64,000 nt of DNA, from contig NZ_BDUD01000001.1 of the NCBI RefSeq assembly GCF_003113895.1, positions 900,416-964,415 on the forward strand. The letters run 5' to 3'. This stretch comes from Nostoc commune NIES-4072 (GTDB lineage Bacteria; Cyanobacteriota; Cyanobacteriia; Cyanobacteriales; Nostocaceae). Shown one piece after another: positions 33,910-43,576 of the stretch. Position 1 is the first letter of the stretch. Every line of letters starts with the position of its first letter. Made by a program: the position numbers and the translations under genes. Below the pieces are notes generated by a model. The model did no database searches and had not been told where the DNA came from. It saw only the letters and a program-made list of their open reading frames with translations.

Positions 33910-35640
33910 TTAGTAATGATTGCCAATTTTGCGGTGATGAGCAGCAGTAAGTGCATGTAAATTAGCAACTCTTCCAGTTTGGACTGTGCTATAAATTACC
34001 CAATGATCTCCACAATCCATGCGGCTAGTAATTTCACATTCCATGTAAGCTAAAGCTTCAGCTAAAACGGGCGATTCATTTTTTGCTGGATATGTTTTCA
34101 CTCCAGCAAAGCGGTCTGCACCAGGAGGAAAACGTTTCAGAAAATGTTTCATTAATCCTTGATATTTGCCTTCTTCTAAAACGTTTAAAACAAAGCGATC
34201 GCCAACGTGCATCAAGGATTCAATTGCCCGATCTTTGGATACTGCGATCGCTACTCCTAAAGGCTCAAGACTCGCTTGTGTCACCCAAGAAGCCAACATT
34301 GCACTCTGAATTTCTCCTTTTTTGGCGGTGATAATATACAATCCTGTACTAATCCGCCCTAAAGCTTTTTCTAGCTCCGTATTGATAGATTTGATTTGTT
34401 TTATGGTGCGATCGCGGGTCAACCATTGACCCATATCTGTCCCCGCTTCATCACAAAGCTGTTCCGTTGCTTGGGTAGGAATTTCCTTAATTAAGATAGG
34501 AGTAAAAGCTTCAGTTAATCCCAGTTCTTGAAACTTATTACGTAAAGGATAAACAGGTTCATCATCTCCTCCTCCCGACTCTAATAAACCAATTGCCTGC
34601 TTCTTGTGAACAGCAGCTAAAATTGTACTTAAAGCAGCTTGAATCATCACCGAAGATTGCGGTGGCATTGCAATTACTAAACCAGAAGCTTGTGCAACTA
34701 ATTCTCGAACTTCTTGAGGCTCCGCACTATTAAGGTCTACTAATTCTACTGCTACGCCTGTTCTTGCACATCCATGCGCTATTGTACGGACTAAATGTTC
34801 ACTATGCCCGTAATCTTCAACATAAAATAGAGCCACTAATGTCTCTGTTTTTGCTTGTTCTAAACTCCAGTTTTGATAGCGTCCAAGCCATTCGGAGATA
34901 TAGTGTTGTAATAAAGGGCCATGTCCTGTGGCAACTGTTTTTATATCTAACTTTTCAATCCGCTTTAAAGCTGCCAAGACAGACCGGGCATTTGGCCCCA
35001 TGAGACAATCATAGTAATAGTGAAAATCTTCCTCTATGGAAGTAATATTTTCATCATAGGTGTGGTCATCACAGTAGTGCATCCCAAACACATCGCAAGT
35101 GTAAAGAGTGCAAGTTTTGTGATCATAAGTCAAGATTGTGTCAGGCCAGTGTAAATTAGGTGCAGAGATAAATTCTAATTCGTGTCCGTTGCCTAAATCT
35201 AATCGCTCTCCACTTTTTACCTGAATAGATTTAAAAGGCTGGTGAACCATATTTTCTAAAAATTGAATAGCCACCTTTGCACCGACAACAGTAATGGAGG
35301 GAGCTAATTGCAAAATATCTTTCACTAAGCCACTGTGGTCTGGTTCCGTGTGGCTGATAATTAAGTAATCTATTTTAGCCGGATCAATTAATCCCGCCAC
35401 TACCTCAAGATATAGATCCTCAAATTTGCGGTGAGATGTGTCAACTAAAGCAACTTTTTCTCCCTGAATTAAGAAAGAATTATAGGTTGTCCCATTGCGT
35501 AAACCAAACTCAATATCAAAACGTTCTCTATCCCAGTCGAGACAACGTATAGCAGTCGTTTGAGGAGCAATTTCAACAGTTTCAATCGTCAATCGTCCAG
35601 GATTGGAAATAACTTGAGCAAGCTGGGTGAGTGCAACCAT
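33910..35640 (-). CDS. flv4: Flavodiiron protein Flv4
   Basis: 576 residues: diiron metallo-beta-lactamase domain, flavodoxin domain (ETLVALFYVEDYGHSEHLVRTIAHG) and flavin reductase domain (ALGRISTGLYIITAKKGEIQSAML). The iron-ligand motif is canonical (SHTEPDHSGL, HxExDH), with downstream ligands in VFGMHYCDD and ATGHGPLL. This marks it as the Flv3/Flv4 type. Its position as first gene before the psiE-like gene and flv2 identifies it as Flv4. In Synechocystis this operon is induced at low inorganic carbon and repressed by an antisense RNA over flv4. Whether such an RNA exists here cannot be read from sequence. Confidence 0.9.
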   Translation of the reverse strand: MVALTQLAQVISNPGRLTIETVEIAPQTTAIRCLDWDRERFDIEFGLRNGTTYNSFLIQGEKVALVDTSHRKFEDLYLEVVAGLIDPAKIDYLIISHTEPDHSGLVKDILQLAPSITVVGAKVAIQFLENMVHQPFKSIQVKSGERLDLGNGHELEFISAPNLHWPDTILTYDHKTCTLYTCDVFGMHYCDDHTYDENITSIEEDFHYYYDCLMGPNARSVLAALKRIEKLDIKTVATGHGPLLQHYISEWLGRYQNWSLEQAKTETLVALFYVEDYGHSEHLVRTIAHGCARTGVAVELVDLNSAEPQEVRELVAQASGLVIAMPPQSSVMIQAALSTILAAVHKKQAIGLLESGGGDDEPVYPLRNKFQELGLTEAFTPILIKEIPTQATEQLCDEAGTDMGQWLTRDRTIKQIKSINTELEKALGRISTGLYIITAKKGEIQSAMLASWVTQASLEPLGVAIAVSKDRAIESLMHVGDRFVLNVLEEGKYQGLMKHFLKRFPPGADRFAGVKTYPAKNESPVLAEALAYMECEITSRMDCGDHWVIYSTVQTGRVANLHALTAAHHRKIGNHY

Positions 35641-35860
35641 TTCTTTTCTCCAAAAAGAATATTATCTGGAGTGAGTGTTATGTTTCCTATATTTACCTGA
35701 AATACTCAATTAGTAAAATGCCAATTTCTAAAGCTAATCATCAGAAAGATTTATTTCTCATTTTGATTGGCTTACCATTGAATTTCTCAATGTTTATCAT
35801 TACTTTTATCTTCAATGATGAATTTGAGAAAATGTAAATTCTAAGTTAGAATGCTGGCAC

Positions 35861-36802
35861 ATGTCGTTAACCTTTATTGCTCCTCCTCTACAACAAATTA
35901 ACAGCGAAATTGCCCGCCATGCTGGTGTTGATTTGTATGTGTTGCGCCTCGATCTCATGCACCCGTGGGTTAACGGCAACAAGTGGTTTAAGCTGAAATA
36001 CAACCTTTTGGAGGCGAAGGAGAAAAATTTCACGACGTTGCTAACCTTTGGCGGCGCTTATTCCAATCACATTTATGCAACTGCGGCGGCTGGTAATCTT
36101 TTCGGTTTTCGCACCATCGGCGTAATTCGTGGCGAGGAGAGGCTACCGTTGAATCCTACGCTGAGTTTTGCTGTACAACAGGGTATGCAGCTTGTGTATC
36201 TAAGCCGCGAGATGTATCGACAGCGCAACACACCAAAGTTAGAAGAATATCTGCAACAACGTTTTGGTGAGGTATTTATCATTCCCGAAGGCGGGAGTAA
36301 TTTAAATGGTGTGCGCGGCTGCACAGAGATAATTGATCGTGCGATCATCACATTTGATCGTATATGCGTAGCCTGCGGTACAGCTACCACATTAGCAGGT
36401 ATTGCGCTTTCGTTGCATGAAGGACAAAGAGCGATCGCTTTTCCCGTTCTAAAAAATGGCGCATTTCTCGCCCAAGAAATCGAAAGTTTATTGACAAATT
36501 ACCTCGCCTCTGGTTTACCCGCACCATATACTTCTCCCGCTTCCTGGGAATTGGTATGTGATTACCACTTCGGCGGCTATGCAAAGATGAACAACGATCT
36601 GCTATTTTTCAGCCAGCAGTTCACAAAGGAACATGGCGTACCCCTCGATTACGTATATACCGCCAAAATGTTTTACGGAGTGATGGATTTACTAAAGCAG
36701 GGATTTTTTTGTAAAGGCGATCGCTTACTGCTGGTACACACAGGCGGCTTACAGGGCAACGTTGGCATGGAAGAAAGGTTGCAGAGGTTTTCTAAAATCT
36801 GA
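35861..36802 (+). CDS. PLP-dependent ACC deaminase / D-cysteine desulfhydrase family enzyme
   Basis: 313 residues, fold-type II PLP enzyme. The Schiff-base lysine is K41 in WVNGNKWFKLKYN. The PLP-phosphate and substrate loops are TFGGAYSNHIYATAAAG, VACGTATTLAGIALSL and LLVHTGGLQGN. It most resembles the 1-aminocyclopropane-1-carboxylate deaminase/D-cysteine desulfhydrase group. Sequence motifs alone do not settle whether it acts on ACC, D-cysteine or another amino acid. It is divergent from flv4, with about 220 bp between them. A truncated DUF262 gene follows directly. Confidence 0.85.
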   Translation: MSLTFIAPPLQQINSEIARHAGVDLYVLRLDLMHPWVNGNKWFKLKYNLLEAKEKNFTTLLTFGGAYSNHIYATAAAGNLFGFRTIGVIRGEERLPLNPTLSFAVQQGMQLVYLSREMYRQRNTPKLEEYLQQRFGEVFIIPEGGSNLNGVRGCTEIIDRAIITFDRICVACGTATTLAGIALSLHEGQRAIAFPVLKNGAFLAQEIESLLTNYLASGLPAPYTSPASWELVCDYHFGGYAKMNNDLLFFSQQFTKEHGVPLDYVYTAKMFYGVMDLLKQGFFCKGDRLLLVHTGGLQGNVGMEERLQRFSKI

Positions 36803-36814
36803 GTTGCCACTTAA

Positions 36815-37993
36815 TTACAATTTAGGAAAATTAGGGAAGTTTTGGCTAATTACAAAATTTCCTTTATTGAGTTACGAGGTATTGAAGTTGCAGAAGTATG
36901 CCAAATATTTGAGCGGATTAATCAAGCTGGCAAACTTTTGAATATCTTTGATATTGTGGTAGCTAAGACTTTTCGGATTGAGGACAAAAAGAATAATATT
37001 TCTGGGTTTTACCTTCGGGAATTAATTAATAATCTTAGAGAGTCTATTGCTAACAGTCAATATGCAAGAGTTGATGATTGGACATTGCTCCAGATGCTAG
37101 CTGTAGTAATAAAACTTGAATTTCCCGAAGCTGGGATACAAAATATTACTGATATGTATCTTAATAAGCTAAAAACAGAACATATTGAAGCTGTATGGTC
37201 TAATTTTAAAATAGCCGTTGCTAAAACTTTTGATTTCTTTGATAATATTTTGCATATAAAGGGTGGAAGATTAATTCCTTACCGATATTTATACCTGACT
37301 ATTACAGCATACTTTTATCGGAATGATAAACCAGATTATAGTTTTTTAAATAAGTATTTTTGGTATTATAGTTTTCATAATGCAGATTTACTAACAAATA
37401 CTACTCACCTCTGGCAACATATATACTTTGTTAATCAACAAAAGGCTAATAGTACTTCTTCATTCAATAAATTTGATATTGATAAGAATTCTCTAAGAAA
37501 ATCTTTCTACAGTTATAAAGGTCGCTTATCCAGAGCAATACTATCACTTTATGCAAACCACAAGCCGCAAGATTGGGCAAAACCTCATAGAGATGTTTTG
37601 TCTGATGTTTATTATTTGCTAACAGATAAACCTAACTTACACCATATATTTCCAGTTAACTTTATTAAGCAAAGTGGCATTGCTAGCCAAATAGAATGTG
37701 ACAGCTTGATGAATATTGCCTATCTGTCTCAAATCACTAATTTGAAAATTAGCGATAGAAATCCATTAAATTATCTCAAAGAATATGACGAGCCTGATTT
37801 AGAAACAGTGCTACGCTCTCATCTTATACCAACGATTATTCTTGAATGGTCAAGAGCCGATGTACTTCCTGAAAACGCCCTAACAATTTTTATTGAAGAA
37901 AGGATAAACCTGTTATTAGAGGCTTTGAGACTAAAGTTAGAAGGGATTGAATTTAATATTTTTGATATGGGTAATCACTATATCCCTAAATAA
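36815..37993 (+). pseudogene. DUF262-HNH (GmrSD-like) nuclease, 5' end missing
   Basis: The frame is open from 36815 with no ATG. The first usable start is TTG at 36842, preceded by AGGGAAG. The sequence begins inside the DUF262 (ParB/Srx-like) domain: KIREVLANYKISFIELRG, then IFERINQAGKLLNIFDIVVAKTF. The N-terminal DGQQR region needed for NTP hydrolysis is absent. The C-terminal HNH-type domain is present (LHHIFPVNF, ~NIAYLSQITNLKIS, NPLNYL). Intact relatives are modification-dependent restriction/anti-phage nucleases. The break lies about 12 bp after the upstream PLP-enzyme gene. It may still be translated as an orphan fragment, but it is not a complete enzyme. Confidence 0.75.
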
Positions 37994-38002
37994 AAGATAA
38001 CA

Positions 38003-38035
38003 AAGAGCGTTCCGCAATTGGGAACGCTCTTTTTT
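38003..38035 (+). terminator. Rho-independent terminator
   Basis: An 11-bp perfect stem AAGAGCGTTCC / GGAACGCTCTT with a 7-nt loop, followed by a T-run, 10 bp after the stop of the truncated DUF262 gene. Confidence 0.9.
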
Positions 38036-38090
38036 GATAAATTCTATTCAGATAATATGAATTTAAATTGAAAATTGCTAATTCTTAAAA

Positions 38091-38351
38091 TTAGGCATGG
38101 AGATTTGCTTGTTCTTCCAACCAAGGATCTACAGGTTGCCCATCTTTGCGCCGTAATTCAATTTCCACTACCATCACTTCTTTAGAACCAGGAGGCGCAG
38201 GTTTTTTATGGAAAAGAATGTCATAATCTTCTGGATTGTGTTTGTGTTCTTTCAACCATTCCTGTACCTTGGTGGTGGCAAAAAATGATTGCCCCTGTTC
38301 AAACATTCGAGTAATCTGCAATTGTAGTGTGTAAGGATTTATCCGACCCAT
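38091..38351 (-). CDS. Conserved hypothetical small protein
   Basis: 86 residues, soluble: MGRINPYTLQLQITRMFEQGQ at the start and MVVEIELRRKDGQPVDPWLEEQANLHA at the end. It is charged, with no signal peptide or membrane segment and no motif I recognise. Codon use and composition look like a real gene. It is convergent with the DUF262 fragment and isolated from other genes on its strand. Confidence 0.6.
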   Translation of the reverse strand: MGRINPYTLQLQITRMFEQGQSFFATTKVQEWLKEHKHNPEDYDILFHKKPAPPGSKEVMVVEIELRRKDGQPVDPWLEEQANLHA

Positions 38352-38776
38352 TTTCTACCGCCTTTGTTAAGTTAATTGTAGGACAAGTAATCTGCTTACT
38401 CTAGATAATCTAATGTTAGTGCGAAGTACGCACATCTGACACTTTGCATACTGCTATCTGTAGAAACAAAGTCCGAACTTAGTTTGATGAATGCTCTCAG
38501 AAAGCGCCTATTTTGCTGCAATTTGTCTTCCAGAGGTTAACAAATTATTATTTGTGGTGTTTGGTTTTCACCTAGTAATGTTATAATGTTATCTCTAAAA
38601 AATGTTGAAAACTTGACTGCGCTCCACGACTGAAGTTGTACGTACAGTAAGGGCGAAGGAACAGATTAGTTAAGGATTATTCAGCATTTTCCACTCCCTT
38701 TACAACATTTTACTACTTAATTCTGTTATAGATTGGAGAGAGGCACGCCGCTTCAAAAACTGACCAACAGACTGAG
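38352..38776. other. Intergenic region upstream of the TPR gene
   Basis: 425 bp with no supportable gene and no recognised RNA. It should contain promoters for the leftward 86-residue gene and the rightward TPR gene. Confidence 0.5.
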
Positions 38777-40909
38777 ATGGTTGTTATGAAGAGCAAAAAT
38801 AAACCTGTTTTCGCTTTAATTGTAAAAAGCACTATTGTCTTTTTACCCTTACTGCTGTCCCCTGGAATTGCCAGTGGACAATCTGCACCATCACCTTCCC
38901 CAGCACTAACTCCTGCTTTGGTGTTATCGAATCAGGAACGGGAAGAATTAGCGCGACTAAGAGCGGAAAAGGGAATTCAACAGCAAGTCCAATCTGATTT
39001 TAATAGCGCTTTTAGTCGGACAACTATCTTACTCAATGTCTGGCTAGTTATATTAAGTCTATTTCCAGTCGCAATTATTGCTTTATTTTGGCTCCTGCGA
39101 CGGGTGGTAATCCGTGAAATTGTTGATAGAGCTATGCAACAATTACAGGGAATGGAAAAATTGCAAAATCAGCTAGCCAGTGCTAAACAAGAGGCTGAAA
39201 ATCTTATTCAAGAAGCTAAAAAAATAAATTATGAATTAGAAGAGGAAACGGCTAATTTACAAGAAGAGATTAAAAACGAACAAAAAAAATATTTATCTAA
39301 CCTTACATCTGAACTAAATTTAGCTAAATCACAGGTATTAAGTAGATTAGAAACTGAACTTAAAAAATCTCAAGAAAATATACAAACTTTAGAGTCAGAA
39401 TTTGCTTCTGGGCTATCTAAGTTAGAGTTTGATGCTCAACAAAAAAGAGATATAGCGCTAGATAATCTAGGAAAAGTAGCATCTGTAATTGCAGAAGAAC
39501 TATCTAATTTAAAGTTAGGTGTGCAACAACAGCAACAACTAGCTGTTGCTGATTTAGAAGTATCAAGGTCTGAGTTTATATCTCAACTTTTTGGATGGCA
39601 GTCTGATGCTCAAAAGCAAAAGGATATAGCTATTGAAAGTTTAACAAATTTGCAGTCAAAATTTGCGGAAGAATTATCTAAATTACAGGTAAATGCTCAG
39701 AAACAAAAAGATATCACAGTTGATAATTTAGGAAGATTAGATCAGGAATTAAAATTTCAATTATCTGAATTACAGGTAGATGCTCAAGAACAAAAAAACA
39801 AAATTATTGAGAGTTTAACAACATTGCAGTCAGAATTTGCAACTCAACTATCTGAATTACAAGTAGATGCTCAAACACGCAAAGAGCTAATCATTGAAAA
39901 TTTAGAAAAATCAGGTTCTGAGTTTACTTCGCAATTCTCAGATTTACAATGGAATGCTCAACAGCAAAAGATTCTAATTTTGGAGAAGTTAGAAAGACTA
40001 GAAGCTGAGTTTGTCTCTCAACTCTCTGAGTTACAATTGGATGCCCAAGAAAGAAAGGATCTCATCCTTCAGGAACTAACTGAAATTACACCTAAATCTA
40101 TCCTAGAGGCGGTGAATTATGAAGTTGACGTTGAGATGAAAGCTGCATCCATCCCAGAGGTTGTAAATTCTGAAGTTGAGGAAGAAATACAAGAACAGCC
40201 ACAACAACCAGAATTCACTGCTGATGAGTATGTACAACAGGGAGATGAGCTATTTTCCCAAAAGCGCTATGAAGATGCGATCGCAGCTTACAACCAAGCG
40301 GTTAAAATCCAAGCTGATGAACCTGTAACTTGGTTAAAACGAGGTCTAACTCTAGGGAGATTGAAACGCTATAAAGATGCGATCGCATCATACAATAAAG
40401 CTATTGCGATTCAACCAGATTATCATCAAGCTTGGTGCGATCGCGGCGTTGCTTTTGGGAACTTACAACAGCATCAGCAAGCCTTTGACTCATTTGATAA
40501 AGCTACACAAATCAAGCCTGATGATGCAGTTGCTTGGTTAAATCGCGGTCTTTCCCTAGTTGCATTAGAACAATATGAAGAGGCAATAGCATCTTTTGAG
40601 AAAGCGCTGGAATTCCAACCCAATTCTCCCAAAATCTGGGATAAACGCGGTTATACCTTGGTAAGATTGGGACGCGATGATGAAGCGATCGCTAGTTTTA
40701 ACAAAGCCTTAGAAATTAACCCAGATTATGCTAGTGCCTATTATAACAAAGCAGCCTGTTACGCACTGCAAAGACAAGTTGAACTATCTCTGTTCACTTT
40801 ACAACAAGCAATTGAACTTAATCCCAGGTATAAAGAAGACGCAGTAACTGACCTAGATTTTGATGACATTGCCGATGATGAACGCTTTAAAGAGTTAGTT
40901 GAACAGTAA
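38777..40909 (+). CDS. Membrane-anchored coiled-coil and TPR protein
   Basis: 710 residues. An N-terminal hydrophobic signal/anchor (FALIVKSTIVFLPLLLSPG) and a Pro/Ser linker lead to a transmembrane helix near residues 78-100 (ILLNVWLVILSLFPVAIIALFWLL). A long coiled coil (~115-445) is built of repeated ~38-residue units with the pattern LQSEFAxQLSELQVDAQxxK. About six TPR units (~485-680) follow, such as GDELFSQKRYEDAIAAYNQAVKIQ. The layout suggests a scaffold that holds partner proteins at the membrane. No enzymatic motif. An alternative start lies at 38786 (MKSKNK). It is a single gene unit, and nothing nearby indicates its partner. Confidence 0.85.
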   Translation: MVVMKSKNKPVFALIVKSTIVFLPLLLSPGIASGQSAPSPSPALTPALVLSNQEREELARLRAEKGIQQQVQSDFNSAFSRTTILLNVWLVILSLFPVAIIALFWLLRRVVIREIVDRAMQQLQGMEKLQNQLASAKQEAENLIQEAKKINYELEEETANLQEEIKNEQKKYLSNLTSELNLAKSQVLSRLETELKKSQENIQTLESEFASGLSKLEFDAQQKRDIALDNLGKVASVIAEELSNLKLGVQQQQQLAVADLEVSRSEFISQLFGWQSDAQKQKDIAIESLTNLQSKFAEELSKLQVNAQKQKDITVDNLGRLDQELKFQLSELQVDAQEQKNKIIESLTTLQSEFATQLSELQVDAQTRKELIIENLEKSGSEFTSQFSDLQWNAQQQKILILEKLERLEAEFVSQLSELQLDAQERKDLILQELTEITPKSILEAVNYEVDVEMKAASIPEVVNSEVEEEIQEQPQQPEFTADEYVQQGDELFSQKRYEDAIAAYNQAVKIQADEPVTWLKRGLTLGRLKRYKDAIASYNKAIAIQPDYHQAWCDRGVAFGNLQQHQQAFDSFDKATQIKPDDAVAWLNRGLSLVALEQYEEAIASFEKALEFQPNSPKIWDKRGYTLVRLGRDDEAIASFNKALEINPDYASAYYNKAACYALQRQVELSLFTLQQAIELNPRYKEDAVTDLDFDDIADDERFKELVEQ

Positions 40910-40976
40910 AAATCTAAAAGGCATTGGGCATTAGTTATTCCACCCCTGCTCCCCCTGCTTCTCTTCCCCCCACTCC

Positions 40977-41759
40977 CTACTCCCCACTCCCCCCAACTGG
41001 CGGATTCTGTTCCCCAGACATCGCTTTGAGTTTAGATGTAAAAGACTCAGAGCGATCGCTTTTTTCTGGAGTAAATTGCCCGATTGGGGCATGAATGGGA
41101 GCAGGTGGGAGTAGTTTTGGCTGTCGTTGATGAGGAATTGGTGATGGTGAAGGCGGTGTACTTTCTTGTGAAGCTTGCCTTTGGCTGATGGCAGATGATA
41201 ACTGAAACGTTGTTGAAGAAGCAAATTTTCCCGAAACGGCAGACTTCAGGACAGTTTTATTGTCTTTAACTTCCTCCTTCGTTTCTTCATCTACAGATGT
41301 TTTTTGTTCGGAACTTTTCAGTTGTAGAGTTGCAGTATTGCTGTGTTGATAGCCGTTGCGAACCTTAGCAGGTGGTAATTGAGGACTCGTAACTTTCTCT
41401 ACAGTGGGGTTTTTCTTCGCTGGCGGTAGAGCTGGCGCAGGCGATGAAGTCAAGCTTTGGGGAAATTTGCTACAAATCATCCGTTCAAATTCCATGTTGA
41501 AATGATATGTAGCCTGATCTCGGCGCTGCCAAAATACTAAAATTTGCTGCACAGAAACAGCTTTATAACGACCTTGATATAGTGCCTCAATCACTGCCAG
41601 GTGTAGCCAATTAAGCGGGTATTGAGTTTGCCAACGCTCAACTAGCTCATTGGCAGTATAGCCACTGAGATCGAAACTATAGTTAATTAACAAGGCGATC
41701 GCTAAGTTGGCAGAGGTGTCTGGAAGTGTTGTTAACATGGGGCTATTAGCTTTAGGCAA
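40977..41759 (-). CDS. Conserved hypothetical protein with disordered C-terminus
   Basis: 260 residues. The N-terminal ~105 residues form a compact domain (LAIALLINYSFDLSGYTANELVERW, LNWLHLAVIEALYQGRYKAVSVQQIL, FERMICSKFP) typical of a cyanobacterial conserved family of unknown function. The remaining ~150 residues are Pro/Ser/Thr/Lys-rich and probably disordered. The C-terminal residues PPVGGSGE read into CCACTCC-type repeats, so the tail may be repeat-extended. The start could be at MLTTLPDT, seven residues downstream. Confidence 0.65.
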   Translation of the reverse strand: MPKANSPMLTTLPDTSANLAIALLINYSFDLSGYTANELVERWQTQYPLNWLHLAVIEALYQGRYKAVSVQQILVFWQRRDQATYHFNMEFERMICSKFPQSLTSSPAPALPPAKKNPTVEKVTSPQLPPAKVRNGYQHSNTATLQLKSSEQKTSVDEETKEEVKDNKTVLKSAVSGKFASSTTFQLSSAISQRQASQESTPPSPSPIPHQRQPKLLPPAPIHAPIGQFTPEKSDRSESFTSKLKAMSGEQNPPVGGSGE

Positions 41760-42416
41760 TAGGTCTAAGATTTGTCACCCATCGCATATTAGCCTAACGT
41801 GCTTTTAACTACATGGTTTTTTTCCCAAGAGTACCAAGCCGATAAGCAGTGTTTCCTATTTTACTTGTCAACTTCCAGAATGCAACCCTATATAGACTGA
41901 TTTAATGACAGATATTTGCCCAATGGCTACTAATGCCTGATAAACCATTTCTGTGCTGCAACTTTGGCGCGTGTTACCGGACATGAAGGTGCAAGCAGAT
42001 TGGAATCTAAATAGTTGACAAATGTCTCCTATTTTAATGTGGAGGCAACAGCTTTCCGGCATAGTCGATAATGCTATGATAAATCGTTATAAACTTCTAA
42101 AATATCGCTATAAGCCTAAAAATCCTTGGGTACGTCTGTAAAATCAGGTACTGAGATTTTGGGAAAACGATTAATTGCCACTAAAGTTACATACTGGACG
42201 CGAATCAACCCCTTCTCTAAGAGTCGCTACGCAAGCTGGAAAGTCTAAAACAACACATTTACTCATTCAAAATTAAGAACGCAATAAATTTAGGGCTGCT
42301 GCATCCCTTTTTGAATGCATGAATACGTGAATTCAAGCGTACTCCTACGGAGAAGCAAGCTACGCGTAGCGTCTCGTAGAGAAGCGAGTGGTCATGGGTT
42401 TATCTGGCTGGTAGTG
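41760..42416. other. Gene-poor region with GCGTAGC repeat
   Basis: 657 bp. A 64-codon leftward frame (41868-42062) has no recognisable family and I do not call it. A repeat with CTACGGAGAAGCAAGCTACG and GCGTAGCGTCTCGTAGAGAA lies at about 42343-42390. Nothing else is supportable. Confidence 0.5.
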
Positions 42417-42947
42417 TCACACATTCTCATCCAAGATTGTTCCTTCTATATTGGCTCCATCCAAATTTGCTCCGCTTAAATTTGTCTGGTTTAAATCTGC
42501 TTGAGTGAGATTTGCCTGGGATAAGTCGGCTACAGTTAAGTCTGCACCGCTCAAATTGGCTCCATCTAAATTCGCCGCTATCAAACTAGCTTCCTGCAAA
42601 TCCGCTTCACTCAAGTTAGTGTCAATCAGTTTCGCAACCGTCAAATCAGCCTGACTCAAATTAGCTCCATCCAAAATAGCTTCATCCAAAATAGCTCCAT
42701 CCAAGATAGCTCCGCTTAAGTTGCTACCACTGAGGTCAGCATTGCTCAAATTTGCTCCATTTAAGTCTGCCTCAATCAAACTGGCTTGGGCTAAATTAGC
42801 GTGACTTAGATTAGCTCCATCTAAAATTGCTTTATCCAAAATTATGCCACTGAGATTGGCTTCCCTTAAGTTTGCCTCGCTCAAGTTGATACCAGTAAAG
42901 TCTCTGACACCTGCGGCATAGTTTTTCAGGAGTTGATCTGCTTTCAT
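42417..42947 (-). CDS. Pentapeptide-repeat protein
   Basis: 176 residues made almost entirely of A(D/N)LxX pentapeptides: INLSEANLREANLSG, AILDGANLSHANLAQ, ADLTVADLSQANLTQ. A short cap (MKADQLLKNYAAGVRDFTG) is shared in style with the protein at 15992. It is predicted to be a beta-helix of about eight coils. The start at 42947 is well defined. No neighbour suggests a role. Confidence 0.92.
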   Translation of the reverse strand: MKADQLLKNYAAGVRDFTGINLSEANLREANLSGIILDKAILDGANLSHANLAQASLIEADLNGANLSNADLSGSNLSGAILDGAILDEAILDGANLSQADLTVAKLIDTNLSEADLQEASLIAANLDGANLSGADLTVADLSQANLTQADLNQTNLSGANLDGANIEGTILDENV

Positions 42948-43267
42948 ATCTGTCGCTGTGTTAAGGAACGTTTAATTGATGCTATCCAGCTTACTCAGAT
43001 AGGCAGTAAATCCCCAGCACGCGCCACGGAGGATTGGTGTAGTGAATCAAACCGGAGTGAATATCGAATCACCTTTGTCTAGATTAGCCATCCTCAACTA
43101 CTGGCGCTACTACCTAGAGTTGTGATTTTTTTTCATACTTGGGAGGGATGTTGAAGAATTTAAAAACTTAAACAACGGAATGCTTCCGACTAATAGTCTG
43201 TCAAGCTAGTTTTGATGGTTGGTACTAAATACAGCATTTCATTAATTTGTAGCAAATTAAATTTGGC

Positions 43268-43456
43268 AATGCTAATGCATCGGCTAACAATGCCAACGCA
43301 TCGGCTAACAACGCCAATGCATCGACTAACAACGCCAATGCATCGACTAACAACGCCAACGCATCGGCTAACAATGCCAATGCATCGACTAACAATGCCA
43401 ACGCATCGGCTAACAATGCCAATGCATCGACTGACAATACTAATGCGTCCCATTGC
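43268..43456. repeat. 21-bp tandem array, nine units
   Basis: Nine head-to-tail 21-bp units of consensus AAYGCCAAYGCATCGRCTAA plus C, the last unit diverged. One plus-strand frame reads the heptapeptide NANASAN repeatedly but has a stop codon just upstream and no start. Two minus-strand frames are also open only because the unit length is a multiple of three. I regard it as non-coding or as a relic of a repeat-protein gene. Confidence 0.9.
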
Positions 43457-43576
43457 ATTAAAAACGCTACGATTTTACGCAAAGCTGTACTAAGTACTTT
43501 AGTGCTTAAAAAATGAGTACTAAAGTGCTTACTACAAACTTGTCTAATACAGACTTTATGCTACAACGGTTGAGGT

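Noticed and set aside
31403..35640. Assignment of the flavodiiron pair as Flv1/Flv3 (or the heterocyst Flv1B/Flv3B)
   Set aside because: The psiE-like gene between them and the gene order fit flv4-sll0218-flv2. Ligand substitutions alone would allow either.
35631..35837. 68-codon plus-strand frame across the flv4 start
   Set aside because: It overlaps the flv4 5' end, is AT-rich with no motif, and is more likely a chance frame in the divergent promoter.
41868..42062. 64-codon leftward frame
   Set aside because: No family resemblance, no clear ribosome site and many Cys/Ser of no pattern. Not supportable as a gene.
43190..43501. Three overlapping frames (plus and minus strand) across the 21-bp array
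   Set aside because: They are open only because the unit length is a multiple of three. No start site, domain or flanking coding support.
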